Source of the DNA: Desertivirga brevis
GTDB taxonomy: Bacteria > Bacteroidota > Bacteroidia > Sphingobacteriales > Sphingobacteriaceae
Reading direction: 5' to 3'
NCBI RefSeq assembly: GCF_017355835.1
Contig: NZ_JAFEWF010000016.1
Coordinates: 42,531 to 106,530 of the forward strand
Length of the DNA stretch: 64,000 bases
The translations under genes were made by a program, and so were the position numbers. Every line of letters starts with the position of its first letter. The stretch's first letter is position 1. The notes below the pieces were generated by a model. It worked only from the letters and a program-made list of their open reading frames with translations, was not told where the DNA came from and did no database searches. Shown here one piece after another: positions 19,214 through 28,248 of the stretch.

Positions 19214-19267
19214 CTTAACATTTACCAAAGCTGGAAGGCCTTCCTTTTAAGCTTTATTTGAATTAAT

Positions 19268-20218
19268 ATGTTTGAAAAAATACTTAACAAGATATTTAGT
19301 TTAATCGTCTTTCTTCGTCACCGGGAGGTCCCGGCAGAACTTAAATATTTTGTAAGAGATACTTACCATTGTCGCTTCCGTCAGTTCAAGTATTTTTTCA
19401 AAGACTACCTGGTAAAAAAGCCATATAAGACAGTTGCCTTTCAGGGGGAGTTTGCTCCCGAGCTTCAATTTGCGCTTCCGTTTGCCTACTGGCATTATAA
19501 GAACGGTACACTGAAGAGTACGGTAGCCTCAAAGTATACTAAAGAGCTCTATTTCTTTTCGCCTGACCATCAGGAACAGTTCGATACCCGGACCAACGAG
19601 GGGAACTATGATTTTGAAATTCCGCGTATCTTATATAGCCATGATTACGACATGAGCAAGTGGGAACCCGTTCCGCTTAAGGATGTCTACGCAAATGATA
19701 TATACAAGTTCGAAAAGCCCGTTCTGGTAATCGCCAACCGTTACAATATGGAGTGGGACGGACCACCTATCAGCTTTTTCAGTATTGAGGTATTAGACAA
19801 AATTATAAGAAGTTTAAAAGATAAGTATACGATCATTTATAACCGGCCCCGGCCACAAAATATCACGATGGATAATAGTGATATTTACGAGCTAAATGAT
19901 TATGAATGGCTGCAGCAGGAATTTCCGGAAGTAATACTAATGGAGGATCTTTTTAAAGAGAACAAGGCAGGGGCAAGGAACTTCAATCATTTACAGTTGA
20001 TGGTCTATGCTAATGCCAGTAAGTTCCTTTCGATCCACGGGGGTACAGCAACATTGGCAAGCTATTTTGGAGGGTCAAATATTATCCTATCTAAGCAAGG
20101 CCCGGAACACTACTTTAATTGCTACCAGAAGTTGTATCCACAATTTTCGAACGCAGCCATCTACCATGCGAAAACAGACGAACAGTTGATTAGCTATGTA
20201 CAACAACATTATATATAG
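19268..20218 (+). CDS. Probable glycosyltransferase (GT-B-like C-terminus), polysaccharide locus
   Basis: This 316-residue cytosolic protein has no signal or membrane segment. Its last 120 residues contain 'NFNHLQLMVYANASKFLSIHGGTATLASYFGGSNIILSK', a pattern seen in nucleotide-sugar sites of GT-B folds (compare GT61- and GT9-like proteins). The N-terminal half is not familiar. Position inside a run of transferases and a flippase supports a role in building the same glycan. I cannot assign a family with confidence. Confidence 0.7.
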   Translation: MFEKILNKIFSLIVFLRHREVPAELKYFVRDTYHCRFRQFKYFFKDYLVKKPYKTVAFQGEFAPELQFALPFAYWHYKNGTLKSTVASKYTKELYFFSPDHQEQFDTRTNEGNYDFEIPRILYSHDYDMSKWEPVPLKDVYANDIYKFEKPVLVIANRYNMEWDGPPISFFSIEVLDKIIRSLKDKYTIIYNRPRPQNITMDNSDIYELNDYEWLQQEFPEVILMEDLFKENKAGARNFNHLQLMVYANASKFLSIHGGTATLASYFGGSNIILSKQGPEHYFNCYQKLYPQFSNAAIYHAKTDEQLISYVQQHYI

Positions 20219-20248
20219 TTATTAATCTGGAATCTCATTAACGCGATC

Positions 20249-21571
20249 ATGGCAAAAGACCAATACTGGCTCAAATCGGGCTTAATTAATATCATACAGA
20301 ATTTTTCCGGTACACTAATTAATCTGGCTACATTTTATCTCCTTGTCAGATTGCTGGGAAAGCACGAGTTTGGGGTGTGGGGATTATATCTTCAGGCCGT
20401 TACGATTCAGGAGGTTGTCAGGAACGGATTAATTCAAAGTGCTCTGATTAAGTTTATTTCGGGATCGAAAGAAGAGGAACATTCGAAGATCGTTTCTGCA
20501 TCTGTCACTATCAGTGGAACGATCACCGTTTTCTGCGTACTGCTAAATTTAATCTTTGCAGGATATCTTGCCGATAAACTCAAAGCCCCTGAGCTGGAGC
20601 CTATGTTCAGATTATACAATATAACATTCCTGCTTTCGGGTGTACTCACGCAGCTAAACTGTATTGAGCAGGCCAACCTTTCTTATAAGGGTGTTTTTGC
20701 AAGTAATCTGGTTCGTTCCATAATTCTTTTGTTATTTATTGCAATAAATTTCACCTTCAAGTTCACTACTGACCTTATTTCTCTGGTTTATGTTCAGATG
20801 GCCTGTGCTCTTGCCAGTATAGCCGTTGCCTGGTTCTTTGTTCGCAAATACCTGAATTTTGCTTATGTGTTCAACCTAGAGTGGATTAAAAAGATATTTA
20901 ATTTTGGAAAGTTCTCTTTTGCTACAAATATAAGCTCGATCCTTTCTGGAACTATTGATCAGTGGATGCTTGCCGGAATTATTTCTCCTGCTGCATCCGG
21001 AGCTTTTAATATCGCGGTTCGTATCACCAATCTGGTAGATATTCCAACTAATGCGATTGCTACCATAGTATTCCCTCAAAGCGCCAAACGTATCGAGACC
21101 GAGGGGAAGGAGGCCGTTAAGTATTTGTATGAGAAATCTGTTGGAGCACTTTTGGCTATTGTGATGCCAGCGCTGATATTTGTTTATATTTTTAATAGTA
21201 TAATTATTGAATTGCTTGCCGGCGATAAGTATGCTGATTCAGTACCGATATTGAACATCACATTGCTATATTGTATTTTCGGTTGCTTTGGAAGGCAGTC
21301 AGGTGTAATATTAGATTCGATAGGGAAAACACGTACAACCTTCTTTATTGTACTTTTCAATACCTGTTTGATCCTCGTTTTAAATTATTTTTTCATTCGC
21401 GAATTCGGGGTTTTGGGCGCAGCTTATGCTACGTTGATATGTAACGTTGTAGGCTTTGCGATTGCCCAGGTGATCTTGTACCGGGAGTTGAAAGTGAATG
21501 CTTTGAATTCCTTCGTCTACGCCGTTAAATTTTATCCTGAATTTATTAATAAATATCTCTTAAAGAAGTAA
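20249..21571 (+). CDS. Wzx-type polysaccharide flippase
   Basis: This integral membrane protein has about 12-14 helices over 440 residues and belongs to the MOP/PST superfamily. It would flip lipid-linked repeat units to the periplasm. The start 'YWLKSGLINIIQNFSGTLINLATFYLLVRLLGKHEFGVWGL' is characteristic, as is the 'ILDSIGKTRTTFF' region in the second half. It is followed after five bases by the fucosyltransferase gene. Together with the ligase/polymerase on the other arm it implies a Wzx/Wzy pathway. Confidence 0.92.
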   Translation: MAKDQYWLKSGLINIIQNFSGTLINLATFYLLVRLLGKHEFGVWGLYLQAVTIQEVVRNGLIQSALIKFISGSKEEEHSKIVSASVTISGTITVFCVLLNLIFAGYLADKLKAPELEPMFRLYNITFLLSGVLTQLNCIEQANLSYKGVFASNLVRSIILLLFIAINFTFKFTTDLISLVYVQMACALASIAVAWFFVRKYLNFAYVFNLEWIKKIFNFGKFSFATNISSILSGTIDQWMLAGIISPAASGAFNIAVRITNLVDIPTNAIATIVFPQSAKRIETEGKEAVKYLYEKSVGALLAIVMPALIFVYIFNSIIIELLAGDKYADSVPILNITLLYCIFGCFGRQSGVILDSIGKTRTTFFIVLFNTCLILVLNYFFIREFGVLGAAYATLICNVVGFAIAQVILYRELKVNALNSFVYAVKFYPEFINKYLLKK

Positions 21572-21576
21572 AGTGT

Positions 21577-22398
21577 ATGGTTGGCGTTTATTTTAAAGGA
21601 AGGCTAGGAAATCAATTATTCCAGTATGTTTACCTGTTGTACCTTAAATCCAATCACAAGGATAAGGTGTTCTTTTTTCCAAATCCTCATCATGCTAAGA
21701 TTGCCAAGTATTTCGATCTTGGACTATATCATAATCTTACCCTCGATTCAAAGCTCTATTCTGCTTTCACCCGGGTAATTCCAAAGGTAATTAAGTTCAA
21801 ACCCGTATACATTGAAAACCTGTTTCACCCACGCGAGCGGGTGGTAGAGAACTTTACCATGCACTATGGCTATTTCCAATCAGACTGGTATTTGAAAAGG
21901 ATCCCTGGTGGAATAGATATTAAAATTAAGGACAAGTATAGAAATGCCTTTTTTGAGCAGTTTGGAGATCTTTACAAGAATAATAAGACTATAGCTGTTC
22001 ATATTCGCCGTACCGATTATATGAATTACCAGAAAAGGGATATTTCCTTGCCTGGAGAGTATTTTGTTGAAAGGCTTAAGCAGATCAAGGACATTGATAG
22101 CTATAAAGTGATCTTTGTTAGTGACGACGTACCGTTTGTGAAAAGCCTGTTCCCGCCCAAACCCAACTATATCTTTTCCGAGAATGATGAAATAACCGAT
22201 TTCCAAATCATCCAGAACGCCGATATTGCTGTTATATCTAACAGTACATTTGCGTGGTGGGCGGCATACCTTTCTCCTAAAAAGAACACAGTTTATGCTC
22301 CGAAGAACTGGATGGCGTTCAGAATTGGCGCAGAGCACCCTAAAGGCATTATGACCGATAAGTTTATCTGGTGCGACGTGTTCGAAAGGAGCGAATAA
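21577..22398 (+). CDS. GT11 alpha-1,2-fucosyltransferase-like protein
   Basis: This 273-residue GT11 enzyme would transfer fucose or another GDP-sugar. It has the N-terminal 'GRLGNQLFQYVYLLYL', the donor-binding 'IAVHIRRTDY' (HxRRxDY) and 'SNSTFAWWAAYLSP' near the end, all GT11 hallmarks. It is the last gene of the plus-strand arm and converges on the GT4 gene at 22419. No GDP-fucose synthesis genes are in the window. Confidence 0.92.
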   Translation: MVGVYFKGRLGNQLFQYVYLLYLKSNHKDKVFFFPNPHHAKIAKYFDLGLYHNLTLDSKLYSAFTRVIPKVIKFKPVYIENLFHPRERVVENFTMHYGYFQSDWYLKRIPGGIDIKIKDKYRNAFFEQFGDLYKNNKTIAVHIRRTDYMNYQKRDISLPGEYFVERLKQIKDIDSYKVIFVSDDVPFVKSLFPPKPNYIFSENDEITDFQIIQNADIAVISNSTFAWWAAYLSPKKNTVYAPKNWMAFRIGAEHPKGIMTDKFIWCDVFERSE

Positions 22399-22407
22399 TA
22401 GAAAATA

Positions 22408-22433
22408 AAAGCTAAGGTCTAAACCAAAGCTTT
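22408..22433. terminator. Weak bidirectional hairpin between convergent arms
   Basis: AAAGCT-AA-GGT and ACC-AA-AGCTTT form a stem with one 2x2 internal loop and a 4-base loop, in the 20-base gap between the two arms of the polysaccharide locus. It overlaps the last codons of the minus-strand gene. Confidence 0.45.
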
Positions 22434-23510
22434 ATATACTTCAAGTGTTTCGTTGATGGATTTTTCGATAGGGAAATCCATCAATCGTTTTAAGCCATTT
22501 TGAATTAGCTTATTGCGTAGTGAAGAGTCGTGCAACAGCATTTCTACCTTTGCTACCAGATCTTCTGTTTCAAGCGCTTTAAACAATAGAACAGCATCTC
22601 CTCCGATCTCTTTAAAGCAATCAATATCACTGGCAATTATCGGACATTCTGCTTTAAATGCCTCCAGTAAAGGCAGTCCAAATCCTTCACAAAGGGAAGG
22701 GTATACAAACACAAAAGCGTTTTTGTAGAGATAGTTCAGTTGTTCGTCAGTAACATTAACGTGCTGCACCTTGCTTTGCAGATTGTTCCGGTATAGAAGT
22801 TCCGCATCCGCTATACCTATTGCCCCGCCGCCAGTAAGCACAACCTTTAAATGGGGGTACTTCTGAGAGAGTATTTTAAATGCTTCAATAAATAAGTAAA
22901 AGTTTTTATATCCCCCGCGATCTCCTACAAAGAGGATGTACTGCTCTGGAAGATTGTTAACCGGTGCAGTAAGCAATGGCGTATTGGTTTCGATTCCATG
23001 GTAAACAATGCTGATCTTCGAGGGATCCACATTGGAGAACCTCAACAGGTCATCCTTGGTTGTTTCAGAAATAGCAATGATTTTGTCAGCACGCTCTATG
23101 TTCAACCTTTTCTCGTGTGTCAAGGGATCCTGTGCCCAGAAATACTCTGGCAACCTTTCATGGGTCATGTCATGAACGGTTACAACTACCGGTTTTTTAA
23201 CCTTATCTATAAAGTACTTGTCGTAATATGTTGGATGAAATACATCAAAATTCGACTTTTTAAGGAGCTGTTCGCAATAGAATTTATTGAGTTTATACGC
23301 CACAGAAGGGTTGGATACCTTTGCCCCTAAAAACTTAAGAGGTTGTTTTTCCTGTTGTATATAATGACAGTTACTTGTTAAAACCCCTAAGTCATATTCA
23401 TAGCCAGGAGTTTTCTTAAGCGATTGGATGATATTAGCAAAATACCTGCTGATCCCGCCATAACGTTGTGTAGTGAATTTTTGATGATCAAACAGTACTT
23501 TTATAGACAT
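22419..23510 (-). CDS. Glycosyltransferase family 4
   Basis: This GT-B retaining transferase has 363 residues. The N-domain starts 'VLFDHQKFTTQRYGGISRYFANII', as in mannosyltransferases of the WbaZ/MtfB type. The C-domain has 'QYILFVGDRGGYKNFYLFIEAF', 'VFVYPSLCEGFGLPLLEAFKAECPIIASDI' with the E-x7-E donor motif, and 'LIQNGLKRL'. It is the last gene of the minus-strand arm. The sugar cannot be told from sequence. Confidence 0.92.
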   Translation of the reverse strand: MSIKVLFDHQKFTTQRYGGISRYFANIIQSLKKTPGYEYDLGVLTSNCHYIQQEKQPLKFLGAKVSNPSVAYKLNKFYCEQLLKKSNFDVFHPTYYDKYFIDKVKKPVVVTVHDMTHERLPEYFWAQDPLTHEKRLNIERADKIIAISETTKDDLLRFSNVDPSKISIVYHGIETNTPLLTAPVNNLPEQYILFVGDRGGYKNFYLFIEAFKILSQKYPHLKVVLTGGGAIGIADAELLYRNNLQSKVQHVNVTDEQLNYLYKNAFVFVYPSLCEGFGLPLLEAFKAECPIIASDIDCFKEIGGDAVLLFKALETEDLVAKVEMLLHDSSLRNKLIQNGLKRLMDFPIEKSINETLEVYKALV

Positions 23511-23531
23511 AGAGAATTAATATTTAAGATC

Positions 23532-24743
23532 TTAAGAGGTTTTTTTTACGAGATAACTCGCCAAAAGTTCTGAAAAGCCTTTCAGACGGTTATCCCATGT
23601 ATTTTCTTCTGCGATTTTCAGTCTTCGTTCAATCTGCGATGCTTCATTAGCCTGCAGTTCTTTTTCAATTGCCGCGGTGAATGAAGCGCTGTCTTCACAA
23701 TATTCTACTACATCTTGAGTGAATTCCTTAAGATCTGGGTTGAAATTGGTTGCAACGACAGGCTTTCCTGCTCCAAGATATTCAAAGAGCTTAAGCGGGA
23801 AAATGGTGGCGCTTACGTCGTCCTTCTTGAAGGGGATCATAGCAATATCAAAGCCTTTAATGATGGAAGGCATGAGGTCGTATGGTTGTCTGCCAATCAA
23901 ATGGATATTAGGGATTTTATAAAACCAATCAGGAATAAATTCCGGAGAGACTGGTCCCACGAACACAAAACTTTTATCCGGATTCGCTTTAGCTACTTCC
24001 TGTATCAAAGGAAAATCCATCCTCCGTTCAACATTGCCAAAATATCCAATTCGCGGAGAGGGAATAGCAGCAACTTCCGGGTGTACTTGCAGATGCTCAT
24101 CCAAAGCCTTACTACTGTGACTTATATCTGCAGCGTTAGCAACAAAGTAAGTATCGGGATTTACTGCTTTCTTCTCCCTGAACAACTGCTTGCTGGTACA
24201 TACTACCAGGTCGCTCTTTTTAACTACTATCGGTTCTGATGTTGTGCCATGTTTCAGGTCAAAGTCGATAATGAGGGGATCAACACACTGATAAACCGAT
24301 AGTGCAGGCTTAGTCAGGTCTGCAATATTAGGGTAATGGAAATTAAATGAGTTGATATAAATAAACTCTTTTACTCCCTTTTGCTGATTTATCTTTTTGA
24401 TTCGTCTTGCTATGATCGCCTCATTGATCTTCAATACCTGGCGATAAATAAATCCCTCAGGCAAAAAATTGATCGACAGCAGGGGAGGGGTGATAACTAT
24501 TTTCAGATTAGGGATAGAGGTGTCGAGCAATCCATTTGAAGAAGATTTAAAATAGTCCTTTCTGCGGTTAAAGCTTTCCTGTCCTTTCTCCCTGAAATAG
24601 TCTTTCCAGGTATAGGGGTTCTCTATATAATAGACTTTATTGTTCTTAGCCAGGTATTTAGCAACAGTGTAGCTGGTAGACTCGTACGGTCCATCAAATT
24701 TTGCAGTCCCCAGAATGAAAATATGCTTATTCTCTAAAGCCAT
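23532..24743 (-). CDS. GT4-like glycosyltransferase
   Basis: The 403-residue GT-B protein starts 'KHIFILGTAKFDGPYESTSY' and carries 'ALSVYQCVDPLIIDF', 'PRIGYFGNVERRMDFPLI' and 'FPLKLFEYLGAGKPVVATNF' (donor motif). This layout matches the TuaH-like branch of GT4. It lies five bases after the acetyltransferase and 21 bases before the last gene of the arm, so it is cotranscribed. Confidence 0.88.
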   Translation of the reverse strand: MALENKHIFILGTAKFDGPYESTSYTVAKYLAKNNKVYYIENPYTWKDYFREKGQESFNRRKDYFKSSSNGLLDTSIPNLKIVITPPLLSINFLPEGFIYRQVLKINEAIIARRIKKINQQKGVKEFIYINSFNFHYPNIADLTKPALSVYQCVDPLIIDFDLKHGTTSEPIVVKKSDLVVCTSKQLFREKKAVNPDTYFVANAADISHSSKALDEHLQVHPEVAAIPSPRIGYFGNVERRMDFPLIQEVAKANPDKSFVFVGPVSPEFIPDWFYKIPNIHLIGRQPYDLMPSIIKGFDIAMIPFKKDDVSATIFPLKLFEYLGAGKPVVATNFNPDLKEFTQDVVEYCEDSASFTAAIEKELQANEASQIERRLKIAEENTWDNRLKGFSELLASYLVKKTS

Positions 24744-24748
24744 TTATT

Positions 24749-25363
24749 CTAAACTCTTTCCCAGGTTTTTGACTCGAAATTATACTTTTTAACCACCTTG
24801 GCAGGATTGCCAACGGCTACGCAATAGTCAGGAATGCTTTTCGTAACAACACTTCCTGCACCAACAACGCAATGCTTCCCGATAGTAACACCAGCAGTGA
24901 TAACACTATTCGCGCCAATCCAAACATTGTCTGAAATTACAATGGGCTTCGTACTTACCTTCTGTTCGCTAGGTGGGATGCTCACATCTTCATAACCATG
25001 GTTCAATCCAGATACGACAATATTCTGTGCAAACATGGTATTATTACCAATGCTTACCGGCCCGATAATTACGTTGCCAATGCCAATAATGGTCTTTTCT
25101 CCGATAATAACATCTCCAACCCCATTGTTTACAGTCGCAAATTCTTCAACTATAGAATAGGCGCCAAGCTGAAAATCATTAAAGGGAAGGATGTCCATCC
25201 TGGTGTTATAACGAACTTTAGATCCTTTCCCTCTCTTGTGCTTTAGTGGATTAAGGAATAGTTTTACCCAAAGCCTGGGGCTGTATTCATTTTTCGGAAT
25301 CAGCAGGCGATGCACGAATTTCTTTAAAGCAGGGTTGCTTTTAATTTTTTCAGTAACCGACAT
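24749..25363 (-). CDS. Hexapeptide-repeat O-acetyltransferase (WbbJ/NodL-like)
   Basis: This left-handed beta-helix acyltransferase probably puts an acetyl group from acetyl-CoA onto the glycan. It shows repeated hexapeptides ('TVNNGVGDVIIGEKTIIGIGNVIIGPVSIG', 'VWIGANSVITAGVTIGKHCVVGAGSVVTKS'), a catalytic-type 'GLNHGYEDV' His loop and the C-terminal 'DYCVAVGNPAKVVKKY'. Length is 204 residues, with an N-terminal basic extension. It is spaced tightly between the ligase and a GT4 gene. Confidence 0.92.
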   Translation of the reverse strand: MSVTEKIKSNPALKKFVHRLLIPKNEYSPRLWVKLFLNPLKHKRGKGSKVRYNTRMDILPFNDFQLGAYSIVEEFATVNNGVGDVIIGEKTIIGIGNVIIGPVSIGNNTMFAQNIVVSGLNHGYEDVSIPPSEQKVSTKPIVISDNVWIGANSVITAGVTIGKHCVVGAGSVVTKSIPDYCVAVGNPAKVVKKYNFESKTWERV

Positions 25364-25370
25364 ATAATGA

Positions 25371-26912
25371 TTATTGGCGAAGCATCAATACTTTCTTTGC
25401 TGGCTCGTTGGTGATTCCCCTTTTCTCCAGATCGAGCCTTCTTGTGACATTAATAAGGGCAATATACAGATAAATATAGATACTGGTAGGAAATTGCACC
25501 AGAGCCTCCTGGGGATAGTTCCCAAAATTTATGGCAAATACAACCAGTACCATTGCGAGACAATAGTTCTTCAACTCCGGATCCTGGATCAGAAAGTAAT
25601 TCTTTATCCCTTCTTTAAGTACAATGAACATCATCGTACAGAACAGGATAAGTCCAATAGAACCCATCTCAACTGCAACACGGACGTATCCACTGTCGGG
25701 AGGGAAACCAGCTATTTCAGTACCTGGCGCATACTTTACCCCGGAAGCGCCGGATCCTCCAAGTCCTCCACCAAAAGGGTGTTTTAGTATATAGGGTTGA
25801 ATCCGCTTCTGGTTCATTTTTCGAACGTTGAAGGAAGCATCATCCGAAGGCTTAAATGCCGATTGGAATCGATAAAGTGTGACGTTAGAGGTTGGCACAT
25901 TGATCAGTGCGAGAAAAAAGACAGCACCAATAGCACCATATAGCAGCGTAGTCTTATTGATGTTCATTGCCAGGTACAAAGCCAGAGCAGCAGGAATAAG
26001 TACGTACGCACCCCGGGTACCTGAATATAACATGGCCGAAATAAAAAAGGCACCCATAAAGCCGTAGCCAATCCGTGTGTTTTTTTTATATGGCCCAATT
26101 ACCTTGGCAAAGCAGAACAAAGTGCTGGCAACCATGTTATAGGAAAATGCTACCGGGTCTGAGAAAATAGAAAACTTTCGCCACTGACCGTTGATAAAAA
26201 GCAGTAACATTACTAAAGGGTCATTAAGCTCTTCCTGCTCAAAATCGAAGAACCCAAAGTATTCCTGTTTAGTCGCATACGCAGCGGCAAACATTGATAC
26301 GCACATCCAGGTGGTAAAAATAATCCGGATAAATTCTATCCTTCTAATGTTATAAACAAAGATGAAATAGGTGAGGGTAAATACACCTACCGACCTAACG
26401 GTATAAAGCCAGGCAACTCTTGAACCGGCCCAGGGATTTCCTACCTGAAGAATATTATAGGAGAACCATATCAGAATAATTGCAGAAATAGGACCTTGGA
26501 AAATCTTCCAGTTCTTCTCGTATTTCTGCTTAAGAAAGAAGCCCGCAAAGAGGAGGTACACCAGACCGTCCATGATTGTTCCCAGCGGATAGCCCTTTAT
26601 CAGTCGCAATAGGAACATGATAAAATAGGCCATGATCAGGAGTACAATTATCCCGAATTCAGGAATGGCTATTACGGCAAGGACGGTGGGAATTGCTATC
26701 ATGACAGCAATCAGCAATAGGCCTATGGAGGATCCTTTGGATACGACAAGGAAAGAGATCCCCGCACCACCAAGTAAAAGCATCAGGATGCCAAGTGGCC
26801 AGGCATACTGCTTTAGGAGATCCTTAAGTTTATTTGGATCTGTCTGTTTTTCGTAGAAAACATCGGGTCTTCCCGGGGGACGAACATAAGCTGTTTCCGG
26901 ATTGGTGCGCAT
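25371..26912 (-). CDS. O-antigen ligase/polymerase family protein (Wzy_C)
   Basis: This 513-residue inner-membrane protein has at least ten helices and a large periplasmic loop near residues 350-420 ('RIQPYILKHPFGGGLGGSGA...'), as in the Wzy_C family. It would polymerise repeat units or ligate the glycan to an acceptor. The N-terminal 35 residues are cytosolic and Pro-rich. Its ATG shares one base with the stop of the 43-residue gene upstream, so translation is probably coupled. Confidence 0.9.
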   Translation of the reverse strand: MRTNPETAYVRPPGRPDVFYEKQTDPNKLKDLLKQYAWPLGILMLLLGGAGISFLVVSKGSSIGLLLIAVMIAIPTVLAVIAIPEFGIIVLLIMAYFIMFLLRLIKGYPLGTIMDGLVYLLFAGFFLKQKYEKNWKIFQGPISAIILIWFSYNILQVGNPWAGSRVAWLYTVRSVGVFTLTYFIFVYNIRRIEFIRIIFTTWMCVSMFAAAYATKQEYFGFFDFEQEELNDPLVMLLLFINGQWRKFSIFSDPVAFSYNMVASTLFCFAKVIGPYKKNTRIGYGFMGAFFISAMLYSGTRGAYVLIPAALALYLAMNINKTTLLYGAIGAVFFLALINVPTSNVTLYRFQSAFKPSDDASFNVRKMNQKRIQPYILKHPFGGGLGGSGASGVKYAPGTEIAGFPPDSGYVRVAVEMGSIGLILFCTMMFIVLKEGIKNYFLIQDPELKNYCLAMVLVVFAINFGNYPQEALVQFPTSIYIYLYIALINVTRRLDLEKRGITNEPAKKVLMLRQ

Positions 26913-27043
26913 TAAAGAAACAGGATTTTAATGAACCAGACATAAGTAGTTCCCGCTGCTAAAATGATCGCAAGCGTATATTGTAGCTTATTCTCATCCG
27001 GAATCTTATTAAACTTATCTTTTAGTTCAGGAAGGATTTTCAT
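26912..27043 (-). CDS. 43-residue membrane protein in the polysaccharide operon
   Basis: A short frame encodes MKILPELKDKFNKIPDENK, then one transmembrane helix (residues about 22-40, 'YTLAIILAAGTTYVWFIKIL'). It starts five bases after the GT2 stop, and its stop overlaps the ATG of the ligase gene (TAATG). This exact fit between two real genes is strong evidence that it is translated. The family is unknown. A small partner of the GT2 or of the polymerase is a reasonable guess. Confidence 0.75.
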   Translation of the reverse strand: MKILPELKDKFNKIPDENKLQYTLAIILAAGTTYVWFIKILFL

Positions 27044-27048
27044 GATAC

Positions 27049-28248
27049 TTATACTTTCTGTTCCTGTAGTGTTTTTTCAATTTCGGTCTCAGTATGGAAG
27101 TGCTGAGTGGAAACAGACCTTTTATTTGCCCTGAAAATATTGGCAAGGGAAATTAACTGAAAGAATACGAATTTAGGTATACCTGCAAGGGAAGTATATA
27201 TCCTTGGATCTGTATGAGAACGTTTCAGAGAGATTACGAACCCTGTAACGAAAGCGATAAATCCAGCTGCCCATAATGCTGCTACCATTGGGTTGATAAA
27301 GAGATTAACAAACATCATCATCATCCCAAGGATCAGAAAGATGAACAAAGGAGGGCGCAGTAAAACGATACCAAACAAGATCTGATTCCAGCTAAAATTA
27401 GCAATACCCTTAAAGATCAGTGTAAAGCCAAAACGGAAGTATTTAAACCAAGTGTTGATCCATCTTGCTCGCTGATTCACCAACTGATCGGAACGTGAAG
27501 TCTTCTCATCAAATACGATTGCATCAGGAACAAAGGCAATACGTTTATTCCTTTTAACGATCTCCGACTGAAGGATCTTGTCAAAACCAGCTCCAACGAT
27601 ATCTTTCTGTTCCAAACATTCCCTGTATAAAGCCACGGTAAAGGCCATTCCCGAACCAGCCAAGGTTGCCGAGGAACCGGCATCAAACAACTGCTTACCG
27701 TCATAGTAATGGTAGTAAATATCACGTGCACCGTCAAGGCGTGCATAAGTTGTATCCAGGTTTTTAGCTTCCCTGATTCCCTGTACAGCTTCAAATCCCT
27801 GATCAAAATAAGTATTCAAGTTGTTCAGGTACTCCGGTTCTACCAGGTTATCACTATCGATGATAGTAAGCCTCTCATGGGCTCTTCTGAAATTTCTGAT
27901 TGCATAAAAATGTGACCGGGTATTACTTGCTAAAACTGTTTCAGGTCTAAGCAGGACAACCTTATCACTTTCGAAATGAAGATTGCTGATATCGCAATTG
28001 TCGGCAACAATATAAATAAGGTAATTGGAATAATTAAGCTTTAAGATTGAGGAGACGACTGAATGAAGGCTGTCTGTATAAAGATATGCCGTAACAATAA
28101 TAGCATAGTCGGCTTCCTTGCCAGGCTGCCTTGCTGGTTTCTTTTTGCGGACTAAAGTAGCAATGAAGAGTAATAATAATGGAAATATCAGGTTGAACCC
28201 TATGATTGCCTGAACTGCATTCCAAAGAGTATTAGCTATATGATTCAT
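27049..28248 (-). CDS. Processive-type GT2 glycosyltransferase with membrane segments
   Basis: This 399-residue protein resembles cellulose/hyaluronan-synthase-like GT2 enzymes. It has one N-terminal helix, a cytosolic GT-A domain with 'YAIIVTAYLYTDSL', 'RLTIIDSDNLVEPEYL' (DxD) and 'AGSGMAF', the acceptor motif QRARW, and C-terminal helices. It may start the glycan on a lipid or extend it. Its start overlaps the end of the Wzc-like gene by 17 bases. Confidence 0.9.
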   Translation of the reverse strand: MNHIANTLWNAVQAIIGFNLIFPLLLLFIATLVRKKKPARQPGKEADYAIIVTAYLYTDSLHSVVSSILKLNYSNYLIYIVADNCDISNLHFESDKVVLLRPETVLASNTRSHFYAIRNFRRAHERLTIIDSDNLVEPEYLNNLNTYFDQGFEAVQGIREAKNLDTTYARLDGARDIYYHYYDGKQLFDAGSSATLAGSGMAFTVALYRECLEQKDIVGAGFDKILQSEIVKRNKRIAFVPDAIVFDEKTSRSDQLVNQRARWINTWFKYFRFGFTLIFKGIANFSWNQILFGIVLLRPPLFIFLILGMMMMFVNLFINPMVAALWAAGFIAFVTGFVISLKRSHTDPRIYTSLAGIPKFVFFQLISLANIFRANKRSVSTQHFHTETEIEKTLQEQKV

